A stretch of DNA of 64,000 bases from Tolypeutes matacus (GCA_026826555.1 JAKSZT010054324.1:2025143-2089142); one strand, 5' to 3'. Shown: positions 34,641 through 47,739, counted from the first letter of the stretch. Notes: generated by a model not told the origin, from the sequence alone. Translations and numbers: made by a program.

Positions 34641-35130
34641 CTGATTCAATGTTCTCAATCACTGGTTTTCGTTACATATATATGGTATATGTGTGTGTTG
34701 TGGGTGAATGATTACTGTGCATGGAAGATGGGAGAGTAGCAAGAAGCTAAACTTGCTGCCATATAGAAATGAATTTATGTTCCAGATTTCCCTTTTGCTA
34801 GTTCTGTAGCCAAGGAAATTATTTGTACATCGTGTCTCCAATAAATATAAGTAAACCTATCTGAAAAAGTAAGTGGGAGAGTTAAATAAGTTTATATGTA
34901 GGTAGAATATACACAACATGATGTCATGCCACAAAATAGTCAATAAAGGTGCTTCTTTTCCTTTGTGACATTTCTCAGCACAGTATCTAAACTGTATACA
35001 TTTATTTACTAAAAATGTCATGATAATTTTGTTTACGGCTGGATTAGTAAAGATTTTTACTCTAGATTGGTAAATGAAGTCCATATTTTAATGCTATGCA
35101 CAAACACCTACATATACTCCACATGCATTC
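34641..35130. other. Unassigned DNA
   Basis: Nothing recognised; short frames without motifs. Confidence 0.5.
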
Positions 35131-35685
35131 TTTTGGTTTGCTAAAGGCTGCTAAGGCAATGTACCAGAAATGGGTTGGTTTTTACAAAGGGAATTTATTT
35201 ATTTATAATCATACAGTTCTAAGGCTGTGAAAATGTCCAGATTAAGGCATCATCAGGAGATGCTTTCTCCCTGAGCTGCAGATGTGGGCAATCAGGTATG
35301 TGGGAGCATCTGCCAGTTTCTGCCTTCTCCTCCCGGCTCCAGCTTCAGCTCTCAGCTTCTGGCTTCCTCTCTCCTGAGATCTGTTGATTTTAGGTTCTTA
35401 GTCTCATAGATTTCGCTTTCAGCTCCTGAGGGTTCCTCCGTCTTTGTGGCGTTTTTTTTTTTTTTTTTTTTTTTTAATCTGTGTATTTATCCTGTTTAAA
35501 AAGGACTCCAGTAAAAGGATTAAGGTCCACCCCAGGCTAGGCCTAATTAAATGATCTAATTAATTAACCCTTAACTGAATCTAATCTAATCAAAGAGCTC
35601 CACCTACAATAGGTTCAAACCCACAGAATTGGACCAGTTTAAGGACATAATTTTCTGGGGTCCACAAAAGACTCAAACTACCACA
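35131..35685 (-). mobile_element. MaLR-like solo LTR, antisense, with a 24-base T tract
   Basis: Starts with the antisense 3' end 'ggtttgctaaaggctgctaa', 'ccagaaatgggttgg', and ends 'actcaaactaccaca', so the element begins TGTGG on the minus strand. A run of 24 T at 35452-35475 lies inside. No gag or pol sequence flanks it. The same LTR type appears at 37511-37935 on the other strand. Confidence 0.7.
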
Positions 35686-37045
35686 CGTATACATATACAC
35701 ATGCATACAAAGTACCCTAAATTGATATGAGATTACCTCTGTTTTTAATTTAGCTACATTATTTCTGATAAAATTAGAGAGAGTGAGTGAGTGACAAAGA
35801 GAGGGAGAACATCTAATAGGATACACCGAGAATATATTCATGGAACCTAAATTTAAAAATATATGAATGGAATAATTTATCTCTTGTATACCTAATTTTA
35901 TTAAATCTTTATGATAAATCTTTTAGTCAGTACTTTGGGGTATATTAAGTCATATGCACTTTTCTTAGCCTAAAAAAATAAGAATCAAGAAGTTTGAAAT
36001 GGATAGGAAGGGGAGAAAGTGTTATTTAAATTGTAAAGGAGCCAATACAGATTCTGTAGGTCATTAGATAAATACTTATTTAATAGCTATTGACTTTAAA
36101 TAAGTATTTAATAAAATACTTATTAAATAGTTATTGATGAAATTGTTCCAAGGAGAGCTCTTCTAGGCCTATAATAAGGAATACCATAAAATAAAACATA
36201 GTGCAACCAATTCTCTGTCTCAAACAGATGGGCTTTCTTGTTCATAATCCCTGGCATTGACCTATGCAGTGCATGACAAAGATTGAGTTTCATCTCAGAG
36301 CAGGGGTGGTGACCACTTCTTGGAAATTCTGTGGAGATGCTCTTTACAACTTCTCCTGCCTGATCCTAGATTAGATTCTGATTCAGATTATAAAGTCTCC
36401 CAATATAATCTCTGTACTTCTTAAACTTCTAAGTTTCAGAAAAAGCAGAGTATAGGTATATTGAAAATTGTTACTGGGCCAGAAGGGAGGAAATCCAACC
36501 TCTTTGCTTGCAGTTATCACTATGTATCTTCTATTTCTTTATTGTTCATTTTTTCTCCTTCTCTTCTCTATTCAGTCTCCCAGTGACCTCCCTTGTCTTT
36601 TCCTGTTTCTTTCTTGTCTACATAACTTTAAAGATAATCAAAATTCTTGGTTCCTATAGGATAATGATAGTTGCTTAATCTTAAACTCCTCACATATGCA
36701 TATCAACATACAGATCAGTGAGAAGAGCAAATAAAGCTATAGACTATCCACACCTATGGCAAAACTAGGACTTAAAGAATACTGCAAATCTTAATTAATG
36801 AGTAGGTGGGAAAATAAAAACCTGAAGCCAACAGAGCCCTCTTTGAAAATACCCAGCTGAGCCAAGCCAGGCAGACTTCACAGAAAACAGGAAATTACAG
36901 GAAGCATATTTGCAGTGGTATAAGCACAGATCAAATCTTGGACTCCCACCCTCTCTGGAGAATTAATGAGGTCTGATCTGGGACTAGGTTGTTCAACAAA
37001 TATTAAAATTTGACAGAGTGCTATTGTTGGGTAAACTGTCTTCCA
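35686..37045. other. Unassigned DNA with an inverted/direct repeat cluster
   Basis: 36069-36137 holds the repeat described separately. The rest shows no recognisable gene. Confidence 0.5.
36069..36137. repeat. AT-rich inverted and direct repeats
   Basis: taaatacttattta (36069-36082) and taaataagtattta (36097-36110) form a perfect 14-bp inverted pair. A 24-base segment from 36070 is repeated in direct orientation at 36114 with two mismatches. Confidence 0.9.
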
Positions 37046-37139
37046 ATCTTTTTTTTTTTTTTAAGGAGGTACTGGGAATAGAACCTATGATCTCTTACAT
37101 GGGAGTCAGGCACTCAACCATTGAGCTACATCCGCTCCC
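37046..37139 (-). mobile_element. DAS-like tRNA SINE, antisense, short
   Basis: T-run followed by 'aaggaggtactgggaatag' and 'ctcaaccattgagctacatc', the antisense tRNA-like head with box A and box B. Flanks 'gtcttccaatc' and 'atcttctgacc' may be a diverged duplication. Confidence 0.8.
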
Positions 37140-37510
37140 CTATCTTCTGACCTTTTGCTACTTTCTGTGCAATGGTGCAAATGCTCTCCTCATGCTGTGT
37201 CCTGCTGAACCAATAACAGGTCCTTCCCTGAAAGAATAAATAGGGGAAGACCCAGCCCAGACTGTCCCAAACTTCCCTACAATGGGGTTAGTTGAGATTC
37301 TGAAGAAACAGGCACTAAACTCTAGGGTGAGCAGTACACAAGCACTTATTAAGGGAATTTAAGTACAGAGAACTGCAGCTACCTCACAATGGACAATGAG
37401 ATGCAAGATGTTCTCTAAAGTATGTCTGCACCTATGGCAACCACTCTGCAGACAAACGAGTGGCTAAGAAACAGGGGCTTATGGGCAAGGATTGGGAACA
37501 CATTGTGGTA
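37140..37510. other. Unassigned DNA
   Basis: No gene or named repeat seen. Confidence 0.5.
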
Positions 37511-37935
37511 TGTGTTTGTGATGGCTTGAAACTAATCCATTCCTGTAGGTATAAACCTATTGTAAGTATGGTCTTTTGATTAGGTTGCTTCCGTTAAGGC
37601 ATTGCCCAGGGCAGGTCTTAATCCTCTTACTTGAGTCCTTCATAAGAGAATGTAATGCAGAGAGAGAAAAGAGCCATGGAAGCTAGAAGCTGAAAGTAAT
37701 GAAACCTGGAAAAGAAGCGAGAGACAAGCAGACACCGCCATGTGCCTCACCTTGTTCCAGAGGAGTCCAGGGTTCCCAGCAGCTGGTCTTTGGGGAGAAA
37801 GCATTGCCTTATAATGCCTTGATTTGGACATTTTTCTCAGCCTTGAAATTGTAAGCTTGTAAACTAATACATACCCTTTGTAAAAGCCAACACATTTCTT
37901 GTATACTGCACTCAGCAGGCCAGCAGACTAAAACA
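37511..37935 (+). mobile_element. MaLR-like solo LTR
   Basis: Begins tgtgtttgtgatggcttgaa and ends 'ggccagcagactaaaaca', with the 3' block 'gtaaaagccaacacatttc' seen in antisense in the LTR at 35.1 kb. TG...CA ends fit an LTR. No internal region follows; it is a solo LTR without coding capacity. Confidence 0.75.
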
Positions 37936-38805
37936 GTGCTCTTTTCTCAAAACAAGATATGTGTTAGGTGGGCTGCCCTCAAGTTTATAGCAGCCAAAGC
38001 TTGGTGTGCTTCCAGGGTGCTACAGGAAGGAAAGTCTGAGGAGGACAGCAGGGGCAAGGTTAATCCTAGGTCAGGCAGGAGGTACTGTATGTATAATATA
38101 CCTCAGTGCTTCTTTACAATGGCAAAGCAGTCACATATACCTGGCTATCACCAGGACAGAGTACTCATACTCATCATACTTGTCATATAAGTCATACTTG
38201 TCCAGAATAAATTCTTATTAATAAGATCTGTATATGTGCTATTCATATAACCATTTAAATCTGTACCTACTGACACATTTGTTCTTCTTGTCTACACAAA
38301 TTCTTATTGTTCAATACATGCTTAAATAGTCATCACTGTCATCTCTCAGGAACCACATTGAAAATCTGTATTTGTAGTGATGTTTGAAGATGAGATGAGT
38401 CACATAGCTGAATATATTTAGCCTCCATTTATTTTAAGAAAGAAATTACAAACATGAACTTCTTAAATCACATGAAAATAAACAGAAGAGCATATTTTTT
38501 TCTACAAACATAGTCCAGATTTTATAATTCTGATGTTAATAATCAGAAATATCCATGAAAAATTCACTGATTTACTCTTTTTAAATATATCACTATAATG
38601 CGAATATTCTCACTGTCCTGATTCTGTGATAATCAGGTGGGCTAAACATTCGCTATATTAGAAACCATGCATGTGTCCCCAGACCTCGTTTTCCTCCCTA
38701 GATCTGGTTTTTAGAATGCTGGTGATAAACTAAGCCTGATTTATTATATGACCATCCTGTATGGGAAAAGACTGTAACTCTAGGTATCTCTGGTCAACCT
38801 TAAGA
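37936..38805. other. Unassigned DNA
   Basis: No gene recognised; overlapping frames at 37936-38221 lack motifs. Confidence 0.5.
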
Positions 38806-38807
38806 GA

Positions 38808-39245
38808 TATAGCAGGGGGCTATATCTGGTTGGCGTCCATCTCCCATATGGAGGGACCTGGGTTCGATCCCCGGGACCTCCTGGTAAAAATTTAAAAAAT
38901 ATATAGAAGGTGCGTGGGCCGCCAGGCCCTGTGCGCGGGCGCACCACCAGTTCCCACGAGCCACACAGCAAGATGATGACATAATAGGAGAGTGACACAA
39001 GGGAGAGGCAAGATGTGACGCATCCGGTGGCGCGGGCAGGATGCCTCTCTCCTACATCAGAGATTCCAAGGATTGAATCCCAGTGAAGACAGGAGGAGAA
39101 GGATGAGAAGAGAGGGCAGAAAATGGACACAGAGTTGCCCAGCAAATGGACACAGAAACAGCAAAAACGGGGGGGGTGGGGGGAAGGGTGTAAAAATGGA
39201 TAAAAGTAAATAAATAAATCCTTAAAAAATAAAAAATAAAAAATA
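38808..39245 (+). mobile_element. Dimeric tRNA-derived SINE (DAS-type)
   Basis: Two tRNA-like parts: the first with 'catctcccatatggaggg' and box B 'ggttcgatccc' (about 38860-38872), the second with 'cctctctcctacatcag' and box B-like 'gattgaatccc' (about 39070-39080), joined by a body containing 'gatgatgacataat' and followed by 'gcccagcaaatggacacag' and an A-rich tail. The body is nearly the same as the copy at 63.24 kb. It is GC-rich relative to flanks. The 166-codon minus-strand frame here is antisense SINE. Confidence 0.85.
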
Positions 39246-41090
39246 AATATATCACTATTGTTATATTCACTTATACACAAACATACAAAATATGTATTAA
39301 AGTGTACAAAGATAATTATCCCTATATTAAATTAAAAAGAGGTAGCACTACTTTGTATATGAGTGGAATACACTTCACCATTATGAAGACGGGAATTAGA
39401 TCTTACTCCTTCTATTATAGGGGCTTTCAAAACTTTTTGACTGTGATCCAGTGATATATTTTACATTGCAATCCCCCCACACACATGCGCACAGAACAAA
39501 GGTTTTATTAAACAATAATTTCCCTTCCCCTTACCCATGAAATGCACTGTTTTGTTTTTTTTTTCAGTTTTCTTCTTTCCTATTCCATTTCTTTCCATGT
39601 TTTAAAAAATGCCAACCTTTACTACTTAAATTGATTTCATGAAAAAATTGATTTTTTGATTTATTAATCAGTTCAAACTATAATCCACAGTTTAAAATAC
39701 ATGGCTCTATGCATGCTCAAAAGGCATGGAATATTGCGTGTGCCCTCCTGTGCATGTTCCTCAATGCTGAATACCGTCTTGGCACAGTAAGCATAGAGAA
39801 GACATTTACTTATTCCTTCAAAAGGATGAAAGAAAATATAACTAAGGGGAGAAGAAAAAGGAGCAAAGTATCTGTGGAAATTGATTTCTTAAAAATGGTG
39901 AGAAACGAAAGTATATCTACTTGAGAGGAATAAATGATCTGTGATTGGACTGTTCCATACTGTTGAAGTAACTCTTTTAGCATAGAAGTGTTTTCAGAAT
40001 GCATACTAACTTCATGACTAGAGTTCTAAGGCTCTAAGTTTTTCTAATTCTAAGTAAGTTTGTTTTCAGTAGGAGTGAACTGTGTAAACTCATTAATTTA
40101 ATTTGCAGAAGATAATTCGTGTGCTCAAAATTTCATGGAGATAGTTTAAAAATACATATTGTACATAGCTCATGTCTGTTTTCCAGAAAATTTATTGCCA
40201 ACGATGTTAAAGTAGAACTATATATGTAGAGTTTAAGAATGACCTTTCATTTTTAACACAGTGCATAGTGAGCCTACAATTAATATTGAACTAGTCTTTT
40301 TTAATATTCTCACAAATTAATAAAAATATAAGCACATAATTATAGTGCAGAGCTAGAAACAGATAAAGTTATAGCAAGAGAAGGTGTATTATGTTCATAG
40401 GACCATGCCCAAGCATACTTACAATGATGTTGAAAACTTTGCAATAGACATATATGTGGTTGAATAAGCAACCATCCTGAAAAAGAACAAATGAAATGCT
40501 CCTTGGAATATTACATTATTAGTCATGTTCACATTAACGGTTATCAGCAAAATCTTATTATTTTCTTTCTGACATTAATTAAAATAAGCTTCACATAAGA
40601 AAGAGAAATTTGGGGAAAAAGTTTGAGGGACTCTGTGAGGCCTGAATGGAAGAAGCCAGAAAGAAACATATACTTATTTATGAATGTATCCGACAATTAG
40701 AATGTATTAGAGCAATAAAGGGAGAGTCCAAAATTTGCATGCTTTGGTGAAAGTGTTTTTGTTGGGAATTCTTATCTTTTTGAAATCTTTTTTTTTCCTT
40801 TTTCAAGGTTGCATGAAAAATTGTAATGTCTATTAAGAGATGCATTTATCCTAAAAATTGCCCCACACTTTTTCCTAAGCATCTACACTCTAATTTCTTC
40901 ATTTATAATTACAATTTATTGTGTTGAGTATTTAGAAATATATTTGAGGGACTTTTAGCAGGATCATAGTCTCAACAGAAATTACCAATTTCAGAAATGA
41001 TAGAGTTTGAGGGGACTAGGGGAGAAACTCTTCTAATATTCTGAAATTATTACACAGATTCTTAATAGTTATGAAATTAATAGTTCACTA
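39246..41090. other. Unassigned DNA
   Basis: No gene recognised; 39709-39924 is a 71-codon frame without motifs. Confidence 0.5.
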
Positions 41091-41094
41091 TTCA

Positions 41095-41190
41095 AAAAAT
41101 GTTTATTGAATACTTTCTATATTTAGACTCTCCACTAGATAAACTTATATGCAGAAATGAATCAGACATTTAATTAGTCCTGTTCTCAAA
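41095..41190 (-). mobile_element. L2/MIR fragment, antisense
   Basis: 'aatgtttattgaatactttc', then 'gcagaaatgaatcagacat' and 'agtcctgttctc' follow the antisense L2 end. Confidence 0.5.
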
Positions 41191-41850
41191 AAGAATCACA
41201 ATTGGATGAGTAATTTCCAAGGTATACCACTCTTTTTCTCTATTTTCTCTCTTGTAAGGTTGCAAGCCAATCACATTATCAGTGGAGAAGTGCAGCTTAC
41301 ATGTCTGACAGAGCTAGGCAAATAGGATAAGTCATATACTGGGCTTGGTTGTTATTGTGCTCACAGAAAACTCCTGGCTTTGTATTTATTTCCTGAGTGA
41401 TATTATTAAAACTTTGTATCCACCGACAACACAGTGTATTGTAATTAAGAATTTTGTTCAAATATATAATCACATTCATGGTACCCTCAGAAATAATCGA
41501 TCACTGAATTTCATTTAGCCATTGAAAACAAAGTTCTGTTCAGACCATGTGAGTCTATGTATTTCATACTATCTAGCTCAGTGCCTGACTCATGGTAAGA
41601 TTGACTAGTATTTGCTTCATTTTATTTAAAACCGATCTATAATAAATGTAAACATTTCATAATCATCCTAAAGTCATAGAATTGGTAGAAAAATGCCATC
41701 TTTATTTAGGTTAGAGTTTCCCGTTTATGGTCCGTACACTTGTGCTATGTAGAAGTCAAATGGTAATCTGAATGTGAATGTGGTGGAGTTGAAGAATACC
41801 TATTTTAAAAAAGCAAGTCATTCTTATGCATCAGTTTCTGATTTGGAAAC
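41191..41850. other. Unassigned DNA
   Basis: Nothing recognised. Confidence 0.5.
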
Positions 41851-41854
41851 GTCG

Positions 41855-41960
41855 GTTCTACTTCTGGCTTTGCCACTAACTGTGCTGAAGTGTTACCTAA
41901 CCTCATGGTGAAGCAAAGCCTTGTTGAGTACTCTTGATTACATTTTCTTCTGCCTGTGAT
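41855..41960 (+). mobile_element. MIR fragment
   Basis: 'cttctggctttgccactaac' and 'aagtgttacctaacctcatgg' match the MIR head and core. Confidence 0.55.
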
Positions 41961-42335
41961 TCTTAACCTTTGATAGGAAATTATACATTACTGTTAAGTA
42001 TCTACTGAGTCTATTTTCAGTAAGGCAGGAAACTAACATCTTAAAGTCAATTTTAATTTACCGTAAAGGAACTGCTTCATTTCAGGAATGATATTTTCAT
42101 CTTCCTCCTTTGTGTTCTATGAGGGAAAAAAATGTGACCTTCAGATTAGGCAAACATTACATTTGTAAGCGGCAGAAAAATCTAGTTATGGTTTTGGCAT
42201 CTCAATTAAGTTTTTCCTTAGCCCTAGGGGGGAAAAAAAAAAAGAAAACTATAGAAGAATAATCTCTTAGTGTTAAAGAAAAAAAAAGTTAAATAAAACA
42301 TAACGTTTCAATCAGATTTCAACTATAATCTTCTC
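41961..42335. other. Unassigned DNA
   Basis: A-rich stretches near 42230-42245 and 42280-42288; nothing else. Confidence 0.5.
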
Positions 42336-42339
42336 TTTA

Positions 42340-42630
42340 TTTTTAAAGAAGTTTTAGATTACGTAAAAGTTATATTGAAAATATAGGGGATTCCCATATA
42401 CCCCACCCCTTCCCCCTTTCACGTTTTCTTCTATTAATAACATCTCTCATTAGTGTGGTACATTTATTACAATTGATGAAAAAATATTGAAGCTTTGCTA
42501 CTAGCCATGGTCTATCGTTTGCATCATGGTTTACACTTTGCACCACATCAACTATACTCTCCTAACGTCACTCTTAGGCATAACACAAATTACATCTTTC
42601 TCCCTCCTCCACTCACATTTGTCTGCAGGG
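42340..42630 (-). mobile_element. L1 3'UTR fragment, antisense
   Basis: 'aagaagttttagattacgt', 'ggggattcccatatacccc', 'agtgtggtacatttattac' and 'aattgatgaaaaaatattg' match the antisense L1 3'UTR like that at 12.3-12.6 kb. Confidence 0.7.
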
Positions 42631-42824
42631 TATGGGCATGAGAAGTAACTTATTTTAAGTATAATGTCAGTTATGGTATTTGTGCTGTTCCTCCCCTATT
42701 TTATATTCATATCAGTCATTAATAATCAATCACATCACTCTCTCCTGCTGACACTTACCATTTCCTCAAAATAGTGCCTGATGCTTCCTCTATTGATTTG
42801 TCGCCCTTGGTTCTTAAGTGTGTG

Positions 42825-43040
42825 CTTTCTAGTTAATAGACTTGCATTGAAATTTCAGGTCTGCTACTCATGAGTTTCATCATCTTTGGAAAGCAATATA
42901 ACATCTCTAATCTATATTTTTCTCTCTTATAAAATGTAATGGTAACAGCTACTTCATAGTACTGATGGAAAAGCCTGAGTTAGTGTTTGTGACAATTTGT
43001 ACCACAGTACATGGTAAATGACAAATAAATGATACCATTT
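42825..43040 (+). mobile_element. MIR SINE
   Basis: 'gacttgcattgaaatttcagg', 'tctgctactcatgagtttc', 'aacatctctaatctatatt', 'gtaacagctacttcatagt' in MIR order. Confidence 0.65.
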
Positions 43041-43063
43041 ATAATTTAGGAGACCTCTTATAT

Positions 43064-43100
43064 ATGTGATATGTACCGGTATAGCCAGTACATATCACAT
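43064..43100. repeat. Perfect 13-bp inverted repeat, 11-base loop
   Basis: atgtgatatgtac (43064-43076) and gtacatatcacat (43088-43100) around cggtatagcca. Confidence 0.95.
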
Positions 43101-43129
43101 TGTAGTATTTAGAAAGCTCATTTGTCATT

Positions 43130-43260
43130 GTAAATATCTCAGTAGCCTGTAAGAATAGAGACCATAAGAGTAGAGACTAAATAATCCCATCCTCATATTT
43201 ACTTTGCACAATAGTCAGCACTATTGGCTGATACAAAGGAATATTTGTTGAAAAACTGTC
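43130..43260 (+). mobile_element. L2 3' end fragment
   Basis: 'agcctgtaagaatagagacc', 'catatttactttgcacaat' and 'acaaaggaatatttgttg' follow L2 3' end order. Confidence 0.55.
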
Positions 43261-44165
43261 ATGAACATACCCTCCATCTTCTTTTCCCTATTATGTTTAC
43301 CATTTAATTTTTTACTTCCAAATAAAAATTTAGCAAGACATTCAATGCACTGATTGCAATAGTAGTTTAAAGTACTTTCAGATGATAAATTAGGCTTATT
43401 CAAGATTACTGTTGCCTAATTTGTGGACTTACCTGACTAAGGTGAAGAAATATGATGTTTAGCAGAAGGAAGATTTTAAGAGAAAACACACCATACAATC
43501 TCCCTTACTTTTGGTGAATCAGCAAAATTAGTTGTTAAAATTGCCCTCTATTGATTCATAAAATACTTCATTTTAACCAACTCCCTCGCTTTGTTGTGCC
43601 ACAACTTTTTTTCCATTCCCATAAATTTACATTTTATTCTGAGATTCTGATATGAGTTACCATTGATTTATATGGAATATATAAAAAAATTAAATATGGT
43701 AGTCCCAAATCCCTTCCTTGATATTAGAATGTCTGAATCAAGTTGGACTTCAGAATTAATACATTAATACATATCAAGAGACAACAAAAGGAAAAATGAA
43801 TGCAAGAAATATTAGTTACATCTTAACCTCGAAAGTATAGGTGGTCTGCTTCTACCATAGCTGCCTTCCTCTGACTCTGGTCCAGAATCTGTACCCCTTA
43901 TATTTTATCCTGAAATGGTAGTACTGTGTCATAAGTGGCTTATCTAGCTCCTGGCTTTCTTCTGTATGAAGAGTGCCACCATACCACCTAGAAAATGGTA
44001 TGGTGCCTGATCTGTAGTAGACCTGGTGTTCTTCCTTGCATTTCTGAAATCCAGTTTCAGAGCTCAGCATCACCAACCAGACTATTCGACACTAGTAAGT
44101 AATATATAGTAATATGTGTAGTAGTAATTAATATGTACTGCATTTACTATAATTGTACTAGTTAG
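43261..44165. other. Unassigned DNA
   Basis: Minus-strand frame 43852-44076 (74 codons) has no recognised motif. No gene called. Confidence 0.45.
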
Positions 44166-44169
44166 GCTA

Positions 44170-44520
44170 GTGCTTCTATTGTAATAGAGAGACTGATAAT
44201 TTCAGTGACTTAAACAATGGAAATTACTTCTCATTCCGGTCATGATCTTAGTTGTGTGAACAATTTGGTAAAGGGACCCCCACACGCAGTCTTTAACATT
44301 TGGCATCCAAGGTCGTCATGTTCGTCTCCATGCTAACCAGCCAGAAAGTGGAGGATTTTATGGGCAGACATCACATCCATTCATAGTCCATTGTCTATAA
44401 TTCAGTCCGTGGCTACACATAACTGTGAGGAAGGCAGGGATTATAGTCTGCGTTATGTCTAGGAAGAAGAGGAAGCGGATGATGAACATTTTGTAATTTC
44501 TGCCATAATGATTTTACCTT
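44170..44520 (+). mobile_element. Ancient interspersed repeat, class not assigned
   Basis: Blocks such as 'tttcagtgacttaaacaatgg', 'gcatccaaggtcgtcatg', 'gatttta tgggcagacatcac' and 'gtggctacacataactgtg' resemble an old mammalian repeat seen widely in eutherians, but I cannot name the family. Confidence 0.4.
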
Positions 44521-46290
44521 TATGCAATGAACTAGAATCCAAACTTGATCTATATAGTAAGAATTATAAACATATGTTAGCAGCAGATGAGACCATAATG
44601 CAAGCTCCTAAAGGTTAATTGCCCAGTCATATAGCTAATTAGTGGAAGATTGCAGGTGATTTATAGAAAATTATAGACTCTAGTTCCCAGTCTAACATTC
44701 TCTCTAATATGTCATCTGGTATAATTTGTCATGTTCAATCACTCCAAGAAGCAGTTTTGTAGTTAATAAGATGGTGAATACATATGGCTTTATTCAGAAT
44801 ATTTTACATACATTGTTTTCTTTTGACACAGTGCTTATATGGGCACAGCTGAAACCTATTAATTTAATTAGAAGTATTTAAGCATCATTCCATTTCATTT
44901 TTCAATTGTTGTTAGTAATTTAGATTGTGAGACCACTGGATGGGAACTGAAATTAATTTCATGTCTTCTAGCTCCTTTGAAGGTACTGGTGGTAAATAAA
45001 GATAATCTAGTTATATTTATCCTTTGTAAGCTATTTAAGTACCATTTATGTTTGACTGTACTGCATAAATATGGCAAATGAACTTTTAAAAACTCTACAT
45101 CAGACAACCTCATATTAGGAAGTCCTCTTTTTTCTTTCTATTTTTAACTACTTTTGCTATTTTTGGTGATCTTTTCTATTTCAATGATTAAAAAAATATT
45201 GCCATTCCTTTCATTTCCCATTACAGGGAAAGCATCCAAATGGTAGACTAGTAATTTATGGCTTTCAAGCTCTGTGTGATCCAATTAAATCCTTGCCCTT
45301 TGATTTTAATAATTGTTATTTTTGTATTATGATTGAAAGGTTTCTAAGTATCACAAAAAAAGAGATAATAAAAACAAGTGATAGAATTAAACAGTACAGT
45401 GTTTTGTTTTGTTTTTAATATGAAGGGTAACTAGTTTTAGTGTTAGTCCATTGCAGAACTTTTTTAACATTTAGCAGAAGTTTATGTCACCATGGGAAGT
45501 TTGTTTGTTTTCTTTTCCATGTTCATCATCTTTCTTTTTCCAGAACATCTAAAGCCATTATAAAAATTCAAAAAATCCCCAACTATTATCCAACTAGCAC
45601 ATATTGGATGAGCCAGTGCCTAAGGGAAGGATTTAGTATAAATCTGTTAGAATGTTTTGGCAGTAAGCAATATAAGCTGTCTACAGACTTAACTGAGAAG
45701 GTCCTTAGGCAGATAAAATGAGAAGATAGGGAAGAATGGATCATATGTTTTTCACTTTCTTTTCAAAAGTACTTGATACAGTTATGCAAAGACAAAGTGA
45801 GTATCCCTATTGGAGAAAACTTGAAGGCTTTGGTTGACTAACTACCAAGGCCAAATATTGGCCTAGGTACTATACAGATGTAATATCTACCCTCATAAAA
45901 TTTATTATAGACTTAATCATGTTCTTTAATAAACCATACTAATAATTTTCTAGTTTTGTATTATGATGAGCACCAGTTAATATAGTGTTAGCAAATATAA
46001 TGCTGCTTTCGGGTCATTAAATTTTATAGTGAGGTTTGCCTATTCACAAACTTGTCCTTCAACTTTCCATTTTATACTTCTTTAGAATCTTTGCTTCTTA
46101 TTCCTATATAGTTTTTTATTCATTCTGATTTGCTACCTCACTTTGTGCTAGTTTTAATTTTTTATATCATTCATCTTGACTTCCAAAATGAACTTCTCAG
46201 GCTTGTTAATGGAAGGCAAAGAAATTGGCTTAATTACCAGATTTTTATAGATTTCTTCATGTAATATAACAAAGGAATCAGCAAATATGT
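44521..46290. other. Unassigned DNA with a weak MIR trace
   Basis: 'gttaattgcccagtcatatagc' near 44615-44636 is a MIR core fragment in antisense. A 93-codon frame at 45440-45721 has no motif. No gene called. Confidence 0.45.
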
Positions 46291-46295
46291 TATTC

Positions 46296-46445
46296 AAAGC
46301 GTCAGATAGGAAACACTTTAGGCTTTGTGGGACACATAAGGTCTCTGTTTTAGATTCTTTGCTTTGCAAACTTTAAACATATAAATACCATTCTTAGCTT
46401 ACCAGCAGTACAAAAACAGGCTATGTTTCAAACTTGGCACAAAGG
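46296..46445. mobile_element. hAT (Charlie-type) MITE fragment
   Basis: 'aacactttaggctttgtggg', 'cacataaggtctctgtttt' and 'tacaaaaacaggctatgttt' match the same transposon family as 23341-23556, in opposite orientation. The middle is reduced and the ends are decayed. Confidence 0.65.
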
Positions 46446-47735
46446 CTACATTTTGTTTACCTCTCATTATAAACTATAAAATCAGCAATATTTGAAGTTC
46501 AACTGACTGTTGAGTTCAAGCAATTTATCCTTTCCATACCTTCAGTTATAAAATGATGGGAGAAAATGGAAAAGAGATAGACATGGAAAAACAACCAAGT
46601 ATAATGTCAGTCCCTGGCTAACAAAAGAACTTTATATAGAAACAAAACAAATAGTGAAAAATTTTAGCTAAACTGATTTATTACATAGATTTTTCCAATA
46701 GTATTAAATGTGCAGGTGAGTTATATATTATTGATGGTATCTATTAAAGTTTTTCGCTTTCAGAATTATTTTATACCTAGACATTACAATGCTTAAGATT
46801 CTACCTGATAAAAAAAACACCCCTTTTTCTTTGTGATATCATGTAAAGTAACTGCTATATGCAATCCTTTAAAATTACTCTACATTTTAGTATAATGCAT
46901 GTAAGAAACCATATGATGTTTATTGTGAAGGCTTTAGGGAAATAATCTCTAAGTGTTAGTAACTACAATTTTATTTTACTGCAACACTACATACTATCAT
47001 AGAAATAAATATGATTCCTTATTTTGAAAATATAACTCTTCAAAATGGCTAGGGCTTTCACCTTGGGAAATTGATTAAATCAATTGGGCTCTTAGCTGAT
47101 TTTAGTAACCAAGGTAATTCTCCATAGCACTTAGAATGCTAAATTTAACTGTCAACTTGTAACCTTGCTCTGCATTGTAAAAGTTGGCAAAGTATACTTT
47201 ATACAGAGCTTTTACCAAGAGGATAAATATCTAAGCTCTCTTGCTGAGCATCTTTCTGTTTCCTGCTCGCAAAAGGATTTTTCAATTATTATTGAAAAAG
47301 ACAAAGTATATTTTTTAGTTTAATAATTACATTTTCCCTTAGCTCAGCAGTTGTTAAACTTGACAGTGGATATAAATGATCTGGAGGGCTTTGTTAATAT
47401 GTATATTCATTCCTAGGGCCTTCCCATGTCCCACAGACACTTATTCAATAGTTGTGGGGTAAGGCTAAAAAATTTACGTCTTTAAAATATTTATGCCAAT
47501 TCTCATGCAGGTAATTCATAGCACCACATTTTGAGAAACACTAATATTACCCATATAATACTTATATTTCTGAATACTGAAATAAAATTAAACTCTTTTT
47601 TATCTATACTTCCATACCAATTTTCATTTCTCTGCCATTGAACGAAAATACTTTGAGGAAGGCAGAATCGCGTCTGAGTTTCCAAATTTCATTCCAATGC
47701 TCTTTGCAATACATCAAGCTGCATTTCCAGCATAA
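46446..47735. other. Unassigned DNA
   Basis: Nothing recognised. Confidence 0.5.
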
Positions 47736-47739
47736 TGAA

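Noticed and set aside
38780..39280. 166-codon minus-strand open frame
   Set aside because: It lies antisense across a dimeric tRNA-derived SINE and has the composition of that repeat.
45440..45721. 93-codon frame
   Set aside because: No recognised motif and ordinary AT-rich composition.
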